DNA of 64,000 nucleotides from an uncultured Faecalibacterium sp. (GTDB lineage Bacteria > Bacillota > Clostridia > Oscillospirales > Ruminococcaceae), in the NCBI GenBank assembly GCA_934501115.1, contig CAKSTO010000004.1:24017-88016 (forward strand). The letters are read 5' to 3'. The notes beneath the pieces are model-generated. The model had not been told where the DNA came from and ran no database searches. It was given only the letters and a program-made list of their open reading frames with translations. Positions within the stretch are counted from its first letter, which is position 1; each line of letters opens with the position of its first letter. Below, in pieces: positions 1-8,404 of the stretch. Both the position numbers and the translations under genes were made by a program.

Positions 1-395
1 ACATCAAGGCCGGCACCGCCATTGGACTGATGGATCTGCTGGGCATCAAGGGCAACCGCACCGCCAGCGTGGCGCTGATCCAGAACGCACGCAGCAGCAA
101 GACCGAAAGCGGCCGCAAGGACATCATCAAGGTGGAGGGCGACGCTTCCTGGCTGAATCTGGATGTGCTGGCCTACCTCGACCCCAACATCAGCGTGACC
201 ATCATTGAAAACGGTAAGGCTGTCCGCAAGGAAAAGCCGAAGCCGCCGAAGCGTCTGGTGAACATCGTGCGGTGCAAAAACCCCCGCTGTATCTCCAGCA
301 TTGAGGAAGAATGCGATCAGATCTTTGAACTGAGCTCCAACGGCAAATACCGCTGCATCTACTGTGAGCAGGAGCTGCAGGTGAAGCCGGAATAA
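1..395 (+). CDS. pyrI: Aspartate carbamoyltransferase regulatory subunit PyrI, 5' end cut by window edge
   Basis: The frame enters from the left edge (first full codon at base 3), leaving about 130 residues. PyrI is the allosteric, zinc-binding chain that assembles with the PyrB catalytic trimers in pyrimidine synthesis. The visible part includes the N-terminal domain segment G-I-K-G-N-R-T and the C-terminal zinc domain with the expected Cys4 spacing, CKNPRC followed about 22 residues later by CIYC. The gene ends LQVKPE-stop, and a hairpin terminator lies about 120 bases downstream. pyrB is expected just outside the window to the left. Confidence 0.93.
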   Translation, partial: IKAGTAIGLMDLLGIKGNRTASVALIQNARSSKTESGRKDIIKVEGDASWLNLDVLAYLDPNISVTIIENGKAVRKEKPKPPKRLVNIVRCKNPRCISSIEEECDQIFELSSNGKYRCIYCEQELQVKPE

Positions 396-511
396 ATGAT
401 TTGTGAGCTGGCAGCTTTCTCCTCAGACACGATTCGGGGCATTCCATCCCCCGCCCTAGCGGACGGTCTTCGGAGAAACTGTCGGCTCACTTCGTATCCT
501 TCTGACAATAG

Positions 512-559
512 GAAAAGAGCTGCTGTACGGCAAACAACCGATACAGCAGCTCTTTTTGT
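512..559. terminator. Rho-independent terminator after pyrI, symmetric
   Basis: A perfect 12-bp inverted repeat (AGAGCTGCTGTA at 516-527, its complement at 542-553) has a 14-base loop. It is followed by TTTTT on the plus strand and flanked by A-rich sequence on the other side, so it could also stop minus-strand transcription. Confidence 0.85.
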
Positions 560-887
560 ATCCAAAAAAACTGATAGAACTCTCCCCGGCAATACAGGCC
601 TTTCAACCGGGAGATGACCCCCTCCTTCCCACAAGAAGGCATCTCTCCTAACAAAAAGCCTGCCGCAGCGAGTGACTTTATGAACAGCAAATCCCCAAAA
701 GAACCGCCGTTGAAAGCCCCATCAGCTACCTCGCGGGCCGCAGCCCGCAGCAAGACGGTAAAGGGAGAACGGACAACTTACACGCACCTCTGCCCGGCCA
801 CTGCATGTGTCAGATCAAAATTACCGGGTTTCCCCGACCGCAAGCCTCTTTTCCATGCAGGGATCACCTTTACCCGCAATGATTATA
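560..887 (-). other. Gene-free stretch with a minus-strand -10 and strong hairpins, possible structured RNA
   Basis: No convincing protein gene lies between pyrI (ends 395) and the kinase gene (ends 919). On the minus strand an extended -10 (TGT-TATAAT, 890-882) would start transcription near 875. The sequence after it holds a CGGG-GAAA-CCCG tetraloop hairpin (about 819-830) and a GCGGGC-tgcg-GCCCGC hairpin (about 735-751). The symmetric terminator at 512-559 could end it. I cannot match it to RNase P, 6S or a known riboswitch by eye. No good -35 is seen. It could equally be leftover intergenic sequence. Confidence 0.25.
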
Positions 888-918
888 ACACAGCCGAGCC
901 CCCGCTGCGCTTCAATTG

Positions 919-2211
919 TCACAATCTGTCGGTGGAGATGTCACAAACTGCGGGCAGCGAGCAGGTAAAGCGGAACCACTTGTCCCTGCAGCTGACGGTA
1001 TACTCTCCCCCGTATTTTGCCAGAACCTCCTGCACATTCACCAGACCCATGCCGTGGCCGCTCTCCCTTTTGGTGCTGCGCGGCAGCATTTCTTCTGTGA
1101 CCTCCACGTCCTCCTGCACACGGTTGCGCACCGAGATCAGATACTCCCCCTGATTTTTGCGGATGCGCACATACACCTCCGGCGGCAGAGCCGTTGCCGC
1201 TGCACAGATCGCATTGTCCAGCAGATTTGACAGCACAATGACCATGTCTGTGCTGTCGAACGGCAGTTCTTTCAGGTCGCAGAGGTCGAAGTAGACATCC
1301 ACGCCCTTTGCGGAGGCTTCCTCGTATTTTTTGCTGAGGATCGAATCCAGCAGCGGATTGTGGGTGTCCATGATCGTGGTTCCCGCTGCCACCGCCTTGC
1401 TGACACCTGCAATGTACTGCTGCGCACCGGCCAGATCTTTCTGATCCAGAAGCGCGGCCAGCGCCGTGATATGATGGGTAAACTCATGTGTCAGCCGTCG
1501 CTGCGCCGTGTAGGAATCCAGCAGGGCTTCGGCGCGTTGCCGCTCCAGCTGCGCACGGAAGCGGGAGCTTTGCCGCTGCACGACCTGATCGTTGAACATT
1601 TGCACGATGCTGATATGCATCAGCACCGCTACCGTCAGACCCAGCGTCAGCAGCATGGTCAGCGGGGTGGCCGGCTGCTGCGTGCCCGTGACCATCAGCA
1701 CGAGATTCAGAACCACCGCCACACAGGGGAAGAAGGACATCACCATCACCTGCAGTGGCTGCAGCATACATTTTTTGTTCCAGATCCGCAAAAAATATGC
1801 CGCAGCGCTGCCCACTGCCAGATTTGCCGTGCAAAGCAAGACCAGACACACGGGAGCACGCCACGCCTCACCGGCAAGCACCCCTGTGAACCAGGAGTAC
1901 GTGTAGTTGACCGTATTTTCCGTCAGCAGGCACATGATGCCGTTGATCAGGCAGGTGATGATCTTATCGACAAAGGTCCCGCCGAAAAAGCATACCGTGA
2001 TCGCCAGAAAAAGCAGATTGAGCACGATGCTGAGCGGCGTGAAAAACGGGATGTGCATTGCCATGCCGAAGCCGCTCTGCACAAGGACGAGCAGCGCCGC
2101 CCACAGCACCGGCATGCGGAGCCTGCCTGTGCCCAGATAAGCATTTTCCACCATGATAAACGCCACCCACTGCGCTATGCAGACCAGATGCCCCAACAGT
2201 TCCTCATTCAT
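919..2211 (-). CDS. Membrane sensor histidine kinase with GHKL ATPase domain (AgrC-like)
   Basis: This 430-residue kinase probably senses an extracellular signal and phosphorylates the LytTR regulator encoded just upstream. The N-terminal half (about residues 1-200) has six or so hydrophobic helices. Then come an H box (HEFTHHI), an N box (NLLDNAI) and a G box (GHGMGLVNV), typical of HPK10/GHKL kinases of quorum-sensing systems. The start at MNEELL (2211) overlaps the regulator stop by 8 bases, implying translational coupling; a start 16 codons earlier is possible but lies deeper in the regulator. No AgrD-like peptide gene or AgrB is seen nearby, so the signal is unknown. Confidence 0.9.
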   Translation of the reverse strand: MNEELLGHLVCIAQWVAFIMVENAYLGTGRLRMPVLWAALLVLVQSGFGMAMHIPFFTPLSIVLNLLFLAITVCFFGGTFVDKIITCLINGIMCLLTENTVNYTYSWFTGVLAGEAWRAPVCLVLLCTANLAVGSAAAYFLRIWNKKCMLQPLQVMVMSFFPCVAVVLNLVLMVTGTQQPATPLTMLLTLGLTVAVLMHISIVQMFNDQVVQRQSSRFRAQLERQRAEALLDSYTAQRRLTHEFTHHITALAALLDQKDLAGAQQYIAGVSKAVAAGTTIMDTHNPLLDSILSKKYEEASAKGVDVYFDLCDLKELPFDSTDMVIVLSNLLDNAICAAATALPPEVYVRIRKNQGEYLISVRNRVQEDVEVTEEMLPRSTKRESGHGMGLVNVQEVLAKYGGEYTVSCRDKWFRFTCSLPAVCDISTDRL

Positions 2212-2926
2212 CGGCAAACTGTCCTTTCCACTCCAGCCATGCACTGCGGATGCCCGCATAGCCGGATCGGCTCGCGTTGAGCACCTCGCCGTTTCTCAGC
2301 TCTACCTTATAGTTGCAGATGCTGCACACATGCTGCAGGTTCACCACATCACTGCGATTGACCTGCAAAAAGCCGTTCTGAAACAGCATTTCCGGCAGCT
2401 CTGCCAGTTTGCTGTAAAAAACGCAGATGGGCTTGCGGGCAACATCGCCGTAAATATTGATCTGGCGGCGGTCGCTCTCCAGATAATAGATCTGATCCAG
2501 CGGGATCTCGCTGGCAGTGCGGTTATGATGCACGGTCAGAGTCCTGTTCCGATCTGTCATATCCGAAAGCAGCTCACTCAGGCAGCCGGGCAGTGTGCGG
2601 ACGATATCTCGTTTGAGCAGGTAGCGGTAGGCGTTTACGGTATAGCCCTCCGGCGCAAACTCCAGATACGCGGACACATAGATCAGCCGCACTTCCGGGC
2701 TGCGCTTTTTCAGCTCCCGCCCCAGCGCAATGCCGTTGAGACCGGGCATATCCACATCCAGAAATGCCAGCTGATACCTGCCCAGTTCCGGCATTTGCAA
2801 GACCTGTTCTCCTCCGGTGCAGACAGCCGTCTGCACCGGGAGACCCCGGGCTTCCAAAAAATCCTTCACATACGCAGCGATCCTCTCGCCAAACGATGCA
2901 TCGTCATCGCATATCAGGATATGCAT
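2204..2926 (-). CDS. LytTR-family response regulator (AgrA-like)
   Basis: This 240-residue regulator has an N-terminal receiver domain and a C-terminal LytTR DNA-binding domain. The receiver shows the acidic pocket CDDD near residues 6-9, the phosphoacceptor in LDVDMPG and the switch lysine in LLKRD. The LytTR part spans about residues 130-235 (YYLESDRRQINIY onward). It precedes and overlaps the GHKL kinase gene, so the two form one two-component system. The start has a good AAAGGAG site. A hairpin at about 2949-2977 sits in its leader. Target genes are not evident; the neighbouring symporter is a candidate only by position. Confidence 0.92.
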   Translation of the reverse strand: MHILICDDDASFGERIAAYVKDFLEARGLPVQTAVCTGGEQVLQMPELGRYQLAFLDVDMPGLNGIALGRELKKRSPEVRLIYVSAYLEFAPEGYTVNAYRYLLKRDIVRTLPGCLSELLSDMTDRNRTLTVHHNRTASEIPLDQIYYLESDRRQINIYGDVARKPICVFYSKLAELPEMLFQNGFLQVNRSDVVNLQHVCSICNYKVELRNGEVLNASRSGYAGIRSAWLEWKGQFADE

Positions 2927-3008
2927 CCTGCGCTCCTTTCTGCTGCAAACGGCTCTTCCCTTGTGGTAAGAGGAGCCGGAAAAGACGGAGAGGGTTCTAC
3001 CGTTTTAT

Positions 3009-4379
3009 TTACGCAAAAAACTTATCATAGATGCCGAACGCAAAGATGAACAGCACAATGACCGGCAGAACATAGGTCAGGTAGCCGCGCATCCAGTCGT
3101 GCATCTTGAGACCCGCACCGGTGTTGACTTCCTTTTTGTAGTTTTCCCAGCCCCAGCCGTATCTGCCGACACAGAACAGCAGATACACCAGAGACCCCAG
3201 CGGCAGGAACAGGTTGCTGACGAGGAAATCCTCAAAATCCAGCACAGCACCGCCAAACACGGCAAAGCCATCCCATGCCCAGAGGTTGTAGCCCAGCACG
3301 CAGGGCAGCGACAGGATCGTGATGAGCACAAAGTTGACCAGACTGGATCTCCTGCGGCTTGCGCCGGTCAGCTCCATCCCGCAGCAGATGATATTCTCGA
3401 ACACGGCCAGCACCGTGGAGAGAGCGGCAAATGCCATGAACAGGAAGAACAGGCTGCCCCACAGACGCCCCAGTGCCATATTGGCAAAGATGTTGGGCAG
3501 GGTGATGAAGATCAGGCTGGGGCCGCTGGTCTGATCCACGTGATAGGTAAAGCAGGCCGGGAAAATGATGAGGCCTGCTGTGATGGCCACAAAGGTATCC
3601 AGAATGACGATCCGCATCGACTCGCCCAGCAGGGAGTGTTCCTTGCCGATGTAGCTGCCAAAGATCGACATGGCGCCAATGCCCAGACTCAGTGTGAAAA
3701 ATGCCTGATTCATGGCGGACACCAGCGTATTGACGATGCCAACTTCCTTCATGCGCTCAAAATCCGGCACGAGGAAAAAGCTCAGGCCTTCCTTTGCGCC
3801 ATCCATGAACAGGCTGTTGACAGCCAGGATCACCATGATCACCAGCAGTGCGATCATCATGACCTTCGTCACACGCTCCAGCCCGTTCTGCAGGCCTTTT
3901 GCGCACACAAGGATTCCCAGCGCCACAACAAAGACCATCCAGAAGGCCATCACACCGGGGTCAGCCAGCATCTCGGTGAACCTGCCGGCCACCTGCTCCG
4001 CATTCAATCCGGACAGCCTGCCGGCGGCGGTCATGTAAAAATAGTGCAGCATCCAGCCTGCCACTGTGGTGTAGAACATCATCAGCAGATAACAGCCGAT
4101 GAGGGTCAGGTAGCCGTGAATGTGCCACTTCTGCCCCGGCTTTTCCAGCGCCTGATAGGCGCGCACCGGGCTCTTGCGGGAAGCACGACCCACCGCAAAC
4201 TCCATCGTCATGATGGGCAGCCCCAAAATGACAAGAAAGATCAGATAAAACAGCACGAATGCACCGCCGCCGCCCTGTCCGGCGATATAGGGGAACTTCC
4301 ACACATTTCCGATGCCGATGGCGCAGCCCGCCGACAGCAAAATGAAGCCCATACGTGATTTCAGGGTTTCCCTCTCCAT
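3009..4379 (-). CDS. Sodium-dependent amino acid/neurotransmitter symporter family (NSS/SNF) transporter
   Basis: This 456-residue inner-membrane protein has about 11-12 hydrophobic segments and starts with the conserved NSS first helix (AIGIGNVWKFPYIAGQGGGG), the unwound TM1 region that binds sodium and substrate in LeuT/Tyt1. The family couples uptake of amino acids or related compounds to sodium entry. The length fits prokaryotic 11-helix members. The substrate cannot be told from sequence. It is read alone, upstream of the two-component genes, from a -10 (TATAAT) at 4451-4456. Confidence 0.92.
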   Translation of the reverse strand: MERETLKSRMGFILLSAGCAIGIGNVWKFPYIAGQGGGGAFVLFYLIFLVILGLPIMTMEFAVGRASRKSPVRAYQALEKPGQKWHIHGYLTLIGCYLLMMFYTTVAGWMLHYFYMTAAGRLSGLNAEQVAGRFTEMLADPGVMAFWMVFVVALGILVCAKGLQNGLERVTKVMMIALLVIMVILAVNSLFMDGAKEGLSFFLVPDFERMKEVGIVNTLVSAMNQAFFTLSLGIGAMSIFGSYIGKEHSLLGESMRIVILDTFVAITAGLIIFPACFTYHVDQTSGPSLIFITLPNIFANMALGRLWGSLFFLFMAFAALSTVLAVFENIICCGMELTGASRRRSSLVNFVLITILSLPCVLGYNLWAWDGFAVFGGAVLDFEDFLVSNLFLPLGSLVYLLFCVGRYGWGWENYKKEVNTGAGLKMHDWMRGYLTYVLPVIVLFIFAFGIYDKFFA

Positions 4380-4450
4380 GATTCAAAAAAACTCCTTATT
4401 TTCATACTGCTTCTGCCCGCCGCCAAACGACCGGGCGAGCGTCACTTTTG

Positions 4451-4480
4451 TATTATAACACAAATCCGCCCAAAGAACAG
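4451..4480 (-). promoter_or_regulatory. Probable promoter of the sodium symporter gene
   Basis: A perfect minus-strand TATAAT (4451-4456) lies about 70 bases before the start codon. The -35 (TGTTCT, 16-base spacing) is poor, so the call rests mostly on the -10. Confidence 0.45.
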
Positions 4481-4549
4481 CGCCTCTTCAGAGAGATGAA
4501 CTTTTGTTGTCAAAAGTTCCAGCTGTTTTTCCGACGTGCACAGCCCGTC

Positions 4550-4667
4550 CCTGCAAGAAACCATGATGCATTTTTTCTTGCAGGCACGAGCATTTTTTTT
4601 GCAGTCATCAAATCAAGGTCAATTTTGTTCACCTCAGAGATGAAGATGTGATACTTCTTCATCTCTG
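4550..4667. repeat. Two separate inverted repeats in the symporter-rluB gap
   Basis: The roughly 400-base gap between the symporter start and the end of rluB holds no gene. It contains an 11-bp perfect inverted repeat (4550-4560 with 4574-4584) and a 12-bp perfect inverted repeat (CAGAGATGAAGA at 4635-4646 with 4656-4667). Neither is followed directly by a clean T run. They could be attenuators, processing sites or parts of a small RNA. Confidence 0.5.
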
Positions 4668-4724
4668 GATCTGTCGCTCCGGGCTGCAGGTTTGAAGAGA
4701 AAGCTGCAGCCGTACAGCCCACCC

Positions 4725-4762
4725 CAAAAAACAAAAAGAAGGAGCATCCGCAGATGTTCCCT
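4725..4762 (-). terminator. Likely terminator of rluB
   Basis: On the minus strand GGAaCATC-tgcg-GATGcTCC forms a short hairpin with one mismatch, followed by TTCTTTTTGTTTTTT, about 25 bases after the rluB stop. Confidence 0.6.
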
Positions 4763-4779
4763 CTTTTAAGATCCAATGC

Positions 4780-5613
4780 TTACTTTCGTTTTTTGGGGGC
4801 GGCACCCTTGCTGCCCACCGGCCCCCGGGGACGGCGCTCTGCAGCCTTGGACTGCAGGGCGGCGCTGCGGGTCTGGGCACGGCCTTTGGCCGCAGCAGCA
4901 CGCAGACCGTTGATCTCGGCCTTGGTCAGCTCGCGGTAAGTGCCGGGCTTAAGCATCCCGAGCTTCACAACACCCTCAGCGTTGCGCTTCAGGCGCACGA
5001 CCTCAAGCCCCACCGTCTCGCACATCCGGCGGATCTCACGGTTTTTGCCCTCCTTCAGCGTCATTTCCATGACGGTGCGGCCGGGCTCGTCCGTAACAAC
5101 ATTGATGGCGCAGGGCATGGTCTTGGTGCCATCGTCCAACACGACGCCGCTGCTCAGCTTGAGGATCTGGCTCTCGTCGGCGCGGGGCTGCACCGTAACG
5201 CGGTACAGTTTGGAGATGCCGCCCGACGGATGGGTGACAGCCTGCGCAAACGCGCCGTCATTTGTCATGAGCAGCAGACCCTCGCTGTCCTTGTCCAAAC
5301 GCCCTACCGGGTACAGACGGGCAGGGATATCGCTGACCAGCTCCATGACCGTCTTGCGGCCAAGCTCATCACTGGCAGTGGTCACATAGCCGCGGGGCTT
5401 GTACAGCGCCAGATAATACAGCTGCTGGTCTTTTTTGATGTAGATGCGTTCGTCGTCCACATGCAGCACATCGCGGTTGGGATCCATCTTATCGCCCACC
5501 TTGACAGGGTGGCCATTGACCTTGACGCGGCCCTCGGCGATGATCTGCTCTGCCGCACGCCGGGAGCAAAGCCCCTGCTCGGCCATGATCTTCTGAATAC
5601 GTTCTTCTGCCAT
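4780..5613 (-). CDS. rluB: 23S rRNA pseudouridine synthase, RluB/RsuA family
   Basis: This 277-residue enzyme isomerises a uridine in rRNA to pseudouridine. An N-terminal S4 RNA-binding domain (about residues 3-60, with the CSRRAAEQIIAEGRVKVNG signature) is followed by the catalytic domain, with the nucleophilic aspartate in GRLDKDSEGLL and the KPRG segment. The tail after residue 235 is basic and Ala/Lys-rich, a common disordered RNA-binding end. It has a good GGAGT site. It lies downstream of gerW, an arrangement seen in other Firmicutes, but a repeat element separates them. Confidence 0.92.
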   Translation of the reverse strand: MAEERIQKIMAEQGLCSRRAAEQIIAEGRVKVNGHPVKVGDKMDPNRDVLHVDDERIYIKKDQQLYYLALYKPRGYVTTASDELGRKTVMELVSDIPARLYPVGRLDKDSEGLLLMTNDGAFAQAVTHPSGGISKLYRVTVQPRADESQILKLSSGVVLDDGTKTMPCAINVVTDEPGRTVMEMTLKEGKNREIRRMCETVGLEVVRLKRNAEGVVKLGMLKPGTYRELTKAEINGLRAAAAKGRAQTRSAALQSKAAERRPRGPVGSKGAAPKKRK

Positions 5614-5710
5614 AATTCAAACTCCTTGTGCGCCTCCCGGCGCTCAAATGCACGTTGGAACGTGCTCTATCAAAACTGCGGGTCGGAAGTCCGCAGTTAC
5701 GGCTTGGGTT

Positions 5711-5888
5711 GACTCCTTCCACCGCTGACGCGGTCCCCCTCCCTCGGAGAGGGAGGCCTTGGCATACTGGAAAGCTCTTCCTCTTCGCCAAAGGCTCCCT
5801 CTTTGAGACAGACTCCCCCGGTCGGGGGAGGTGGCACGAAGTGCCAGAAGGGGAACAGCTGGCATCGCGCAGCGATGACGGAAGGAGT
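5711..5888. repeat. About 178-bp MITE-like palindromic element between rluB and gerW
   Basis: The ends are inverted copies: ACTCCTTCC near 5712-5720 and GGAAGGAGT at 5880-5888, each followed inward by a related CGCTG/CGCG block. Inside are further short palindromes (CCTCCCTCGGAGAGGGAGG; CCCCCGGTCGGGGG; GGCACGAAGTGCC). There is no gene inside. The right end abuts the gerW stop codon. It looks like a non-autonomous, REP-like element; a second element of similar design lies at 19980-20107 with different end sequences. Confidence 0.6.
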
Positions 5889-6296
5889 TTACTGCTCAGC
5901 AGGAGCAGCAGGCTCTTCCATCTTCTCGTCCTTCTTGATGAGAGCGGCTACCTTATCCACCAGCTCAGGCAGCATGGTGAGGGCGCGGTCGATGGTGTTG
6001 GAGGTATCGGACAACTGGATGGTGCGCACACAGCCGTCCTTGACCACCAGAAATGCCACCGGCTGGATATTGACGCCCGCACCGGAGCCGCCGCCAAACA
6101 GATCTTTATTGGCAGTGTTCTTGCCGTTAAAGTCGGTGCCGCCGGATGCAAAGCCAAAGGAAACCTTGGACACCGGCAGGATGGTGGTACCGTCCTCGGT
6201 GGTAATGGGCTTGCCGATGATGGTGTTGGAGTCCACCATCTGGTGGATTTTCTCCATCGTAACGTTCATCAGACCCTGAATGGGATGCTCAGCCAT
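5889..6296 (-). CDS. gerW: GerW (YtfJ) family sporulation/germination protein
   Basis: This 135-residue protein matches the GerW/YtfJ family: an EHPIQGLM start, a TIIGKPI segment, then SKVSFGFASGG and a Gly-rich FGGGSGAG loop. In Bacillus YtfJ is a forespore protein needed for germination; in gut Clostridia that rarely sporulate its role is unclear. The start at 6296 is chosen for its AAAGGAGAG site; an upstream in-frame start would add 24 unconvincing residues. It follows the DUF2953 gene, as in other Firmicutes. Confidence 0.88.
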   Translation of the reverse strand: MAEHPIQGLMNVTMEKIHQMVDSNTIIGKPITTEDGTTILPVSKVSFGFASGGTDFNGKNTANKDLFGGGSGAGVNIQPVAFLVVKDGCVRTIQLSDTSNTIDRALTMLPELVDKVAALIKKDEKMEEPAAPAEQ

Positions 6297-6371
6297 AAAA
6301 CAGCTCTCCTTTATCATTTGATGCGGGCGCGCAGCCCGTTGCCTGCAGATACAGCTATAGTGTATCACATA

Positions 6372-7121
6372 TTACAGGAAAATGTCCAATACTTTTTTGT
6401 GCCAGAACTCGTAGAGCACCCGTGCCGCCGCGATCACGATGAACAGCGCCTGCGCACTCACCCGGCAGGACACCCTGTCCTCCACGGCGGGCTGCTCACT
6501 GCCAAAATCCGGCAGGATGCGCAGCTCATCAAACTGCAGCCAGAGAAACTGATCCAGCACGCCCAGCAGCGGGTAGAGCCATGCCTGCAGCCTGCCGTAG
6601 CTGCGGGCTGCATCGGCGGGGTCGTCCCCGCGCACTCCCACGCGCACCTGTATTTTTGTGATGCGCAGTGCACCGAACACCGCCTTCGTCAGGGTGCCCG
6701 CACCCTTGAGCATCGTGCAGAGGATCTCCAGTGTGATCTTTGCCCTCTTGCGCGGTTCGGCAGTTTTTTTTGCTTTTTCAGCGTCAGCAGCAGCCTTTTT
6801 GCGGGCCTTTTCCGCGGCTCGTTTCCGCTTGCGCTCGGCGCGCCATGCAGCAAATTTCGCCTTCACCCTGCCAAAGCCTTTGGGCGGTTCCGGGTTTTCC
6901 GGCGCGGGCGGCGGCTCCGGCTTCGGGTACTGGAACACCGGGAATACGATGCCCAGTGCCCCGGCCTTTACGGTCAGAATGCCGTGCTCCCAGCACACAT
7001 CCGCACAGAAAGGGCAGAGCAGCAAAACCGCCGCCAGGATCAGAACCGCCAGCAGCAGAATGCCGACGGCTTTCAGGACGAACAGCAGCACTGCACCCAG
7101 CACAGCAAAAAATGCTCCCAT
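6372..7121 (-). CDS. DUF2953 membrane protein (YtfI-like)
   Basis: This 249-residue protein has one long N-terminal hydrophobic segment (about residues 5-37), a charged Lys/Ala/Arg-rich coiled linker (about residues 85-125), and a C-terminal region with RVGVRGDDPADAARSYGRLQ, the recognisable DUF2953 core. Its function is unknown. The linker is unusually basic and repetitive (AERKRKRAAEKARKK). It lies 3 bases after scpB and 75 before gerW, so these are probably one transcript. Conserved pairing with gerW suggests a shared role in sporulating relatives. Confidence 0.82.
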   Translation of the reverse strand: MGAFFAVLGAVLLFVLKAVGILLLAVLILAAVLLLCPFCADVCWEHGILTVKAGALGIVFPVFQYPKPEPPPAPENPEPPKGFGRVKAKFAAWRAERKRKRAAEKARKKAAADAEKAKKTAEPRKRAKITLEILCTMLKGAGTLTKAVFGALRITKIQVRVGVRGDDPADAARSYGRLQAWLYPLLGVLDQFLWLQFDELRILPDFGSEQPAVEDRVSCRVSAQALFIVIAAARVLYEFWHKKVLDIFL

Positions 7122-7124
7122 GGG

Positions 7125-7679
7125 TCAGCCCTCACTTTCTGCAGGCAGAACACCCGTTTCTTCTGTCCCCTGCCCATGCACCGGCGGCAGGTCGGCCAGA
7201 CTGGAAAGACCAAACACTCTTAAAAAGGTATCCGTGGTGCGGAAGCTGACCGGTCTGCCCGGCAGGTCAAGGCGTCCGGCTTCCTCGATCAATCCTTTTT
7301 CCAGCAGACCGGACACGCTGGACGACGAGTCCACACCGCGCACCTGCTCAATGAATGCGCGGGACACCGGCTGGTTGTAGGCGATCACGGTAAGCGTCTC
7401 CATCGCGGCAGGCCCCAGCGGAACGGCGCGGCGGCTGTCCAGCACGCGGCGCACGCAGTCTGCCCATTCGGTTTTTGTTGCAAGCTGCCAGTGGGTGTTC
7501 AGGTGTAACAGGCACAGGCCGCTGTCCTCTTTTGCATAGCGCTCCCGCAGGGCTTCCAGCGCACTTTCCACGCTGTACTGCGGCAGCTGCACCGCCTGCG
7601 CAAGCCTGTCGGCACCAATGGGTTCTCCACAGGCAAACAGCATGGCTTCCACGGCGGCACGGATCTGTTTCTGATTCAT
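7125..7679 (-). CDS. scpB: Segregation and condensation protein B
   Basis: This 184-residue protein consists of two winged-helix domains and forms part of the SMC-ScpAB condensin that compacts and separates chromosomes. Typical family segments are EAMLFACGEPI, LETLTVIAYNQPVSRAFIEQVRGVDS and FRTTDTFLRVFGL. Its ATG overlaps the scpA stop in an ATGA junction, so the partners are made from one message in a coupled way. Confidence 0.95.
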   Translation of the reverse strand: MNQKQIRAAVEAMLFACGEPIGADRLAQAVQLPQYSVESALEALRERYAKEDSGLCLLHLNTHWQLATKTEWADCVRRVLDSRRAVPLGPAAMETLTVIAYNQPVSRAFIEQVRGVDSSSSVSGLLEKGLIEEAGRLDLPGRPVSFRTTDTFLRVFGLSSLADLPPVHGQGTEETGVLPAESEG

Positions 7680-8404
7680 TCCTTCTCCTTATCACGTTGG
7701 ATACGGCTCCGCTGCATGGTCAGGCGGCCTTCCCCATCCAGAGTCACGCGCCCGCCGCGCACCAGCTCCAGCAATGCCAGAAAGGTTGCAACGTTGGTGC
7801 TGCGGGTCTGCTGGCGGCTGAACAGCTGGCTCATTTTTGCCGCTGTTCCGCTGAGCAGGTGCCGCAGGATGTACACCACCCGGCTCGTAACAGACACCAT
7901 CGGTGCCGTGACCAGCGGCTCAAACTGCTGCTGCGTAGGCTCCCGGCGCAGCTTTGTGCGGCCGCACAGAGCCGACCAGTAATCCGCCAGGATCTGTGGC
8001 GCATGGTGGAGCTGATAGGTGCTGTCGAACTCCATCTGCAGCGGTGCACGCACAAAAACCGGCGCAGCTTCAGCTTTTTCCCGCAAAAGGGCAGCCATGC
8101 GGCGGCACTGGTCATACTCGATCAGCTGGCCGGTGAACTCCTGCTTCATGCGCTCGCCCTCTTCACTGCGGGGAAGAAGCAGATAGCTCTTCATCTCCAC
8201 CAGACGCGCCGCCATCTCGATAAAGGCGCTGGCCGTCTCCGGGTCAGGGTCGGCCTGCTCCACGGTGCCGGTGTACTGGTCGATGAGCTGTAGGATCGGG
8301 ATGTTGTGCAGATCCATCTTATGCTTGGCCACAAGTGCCAGCAATAATTCCAGCGGGCCGTCAAAATCTTCCAGATGGAAGGTCATCTCTTCTGCCACGG
8401 TCAC
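7676..8404 (-). CDS. scpA: Segregation and condensation protein A
   Basis: This 242-residue kleisin bridges the SMC heads and binds ScpB. The N-terminal domain has the family hallmark FHLEDFDGPLELLLALV and the C-terminal winged helix ends VRGGRVTLDGEG. The GTG at 8404 overlaps the protease stop (GTGA), suggesting coupling; an ATG six codons later (8386) is the alternative start, and neither has a strong ribosome binding site. Confidence 0.94.
   Translation of the reverse strand: MTVAEEMTFHLEDFDGPLELLLALVAKHKMDLHNIPILQLIDQYTGTVEQADPDPETASAFIEMAARLVEMKSYLLLPRSEEGERMKQEFTGQLIEYDQCRRMAALLREKAEAAPVFVRAPLQMEFDSTYQLHHAPQILADYWSALCGRTKLRREPTQQQFEPLVTAPMVSVTSRVVYILRHLLSGTAAKMSQLFSRQQTRSTNVATFLALLELVRGGRVTLDGEGRLTMQRSRIQRDKEKE

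Noticed and set aside
1360..4358. Long plus-strand frames across the kinase, regulator and symporter genes
   Set aside because: They are His/Gln-rich antisense shadows of genes with clear motifs on the minus strand.
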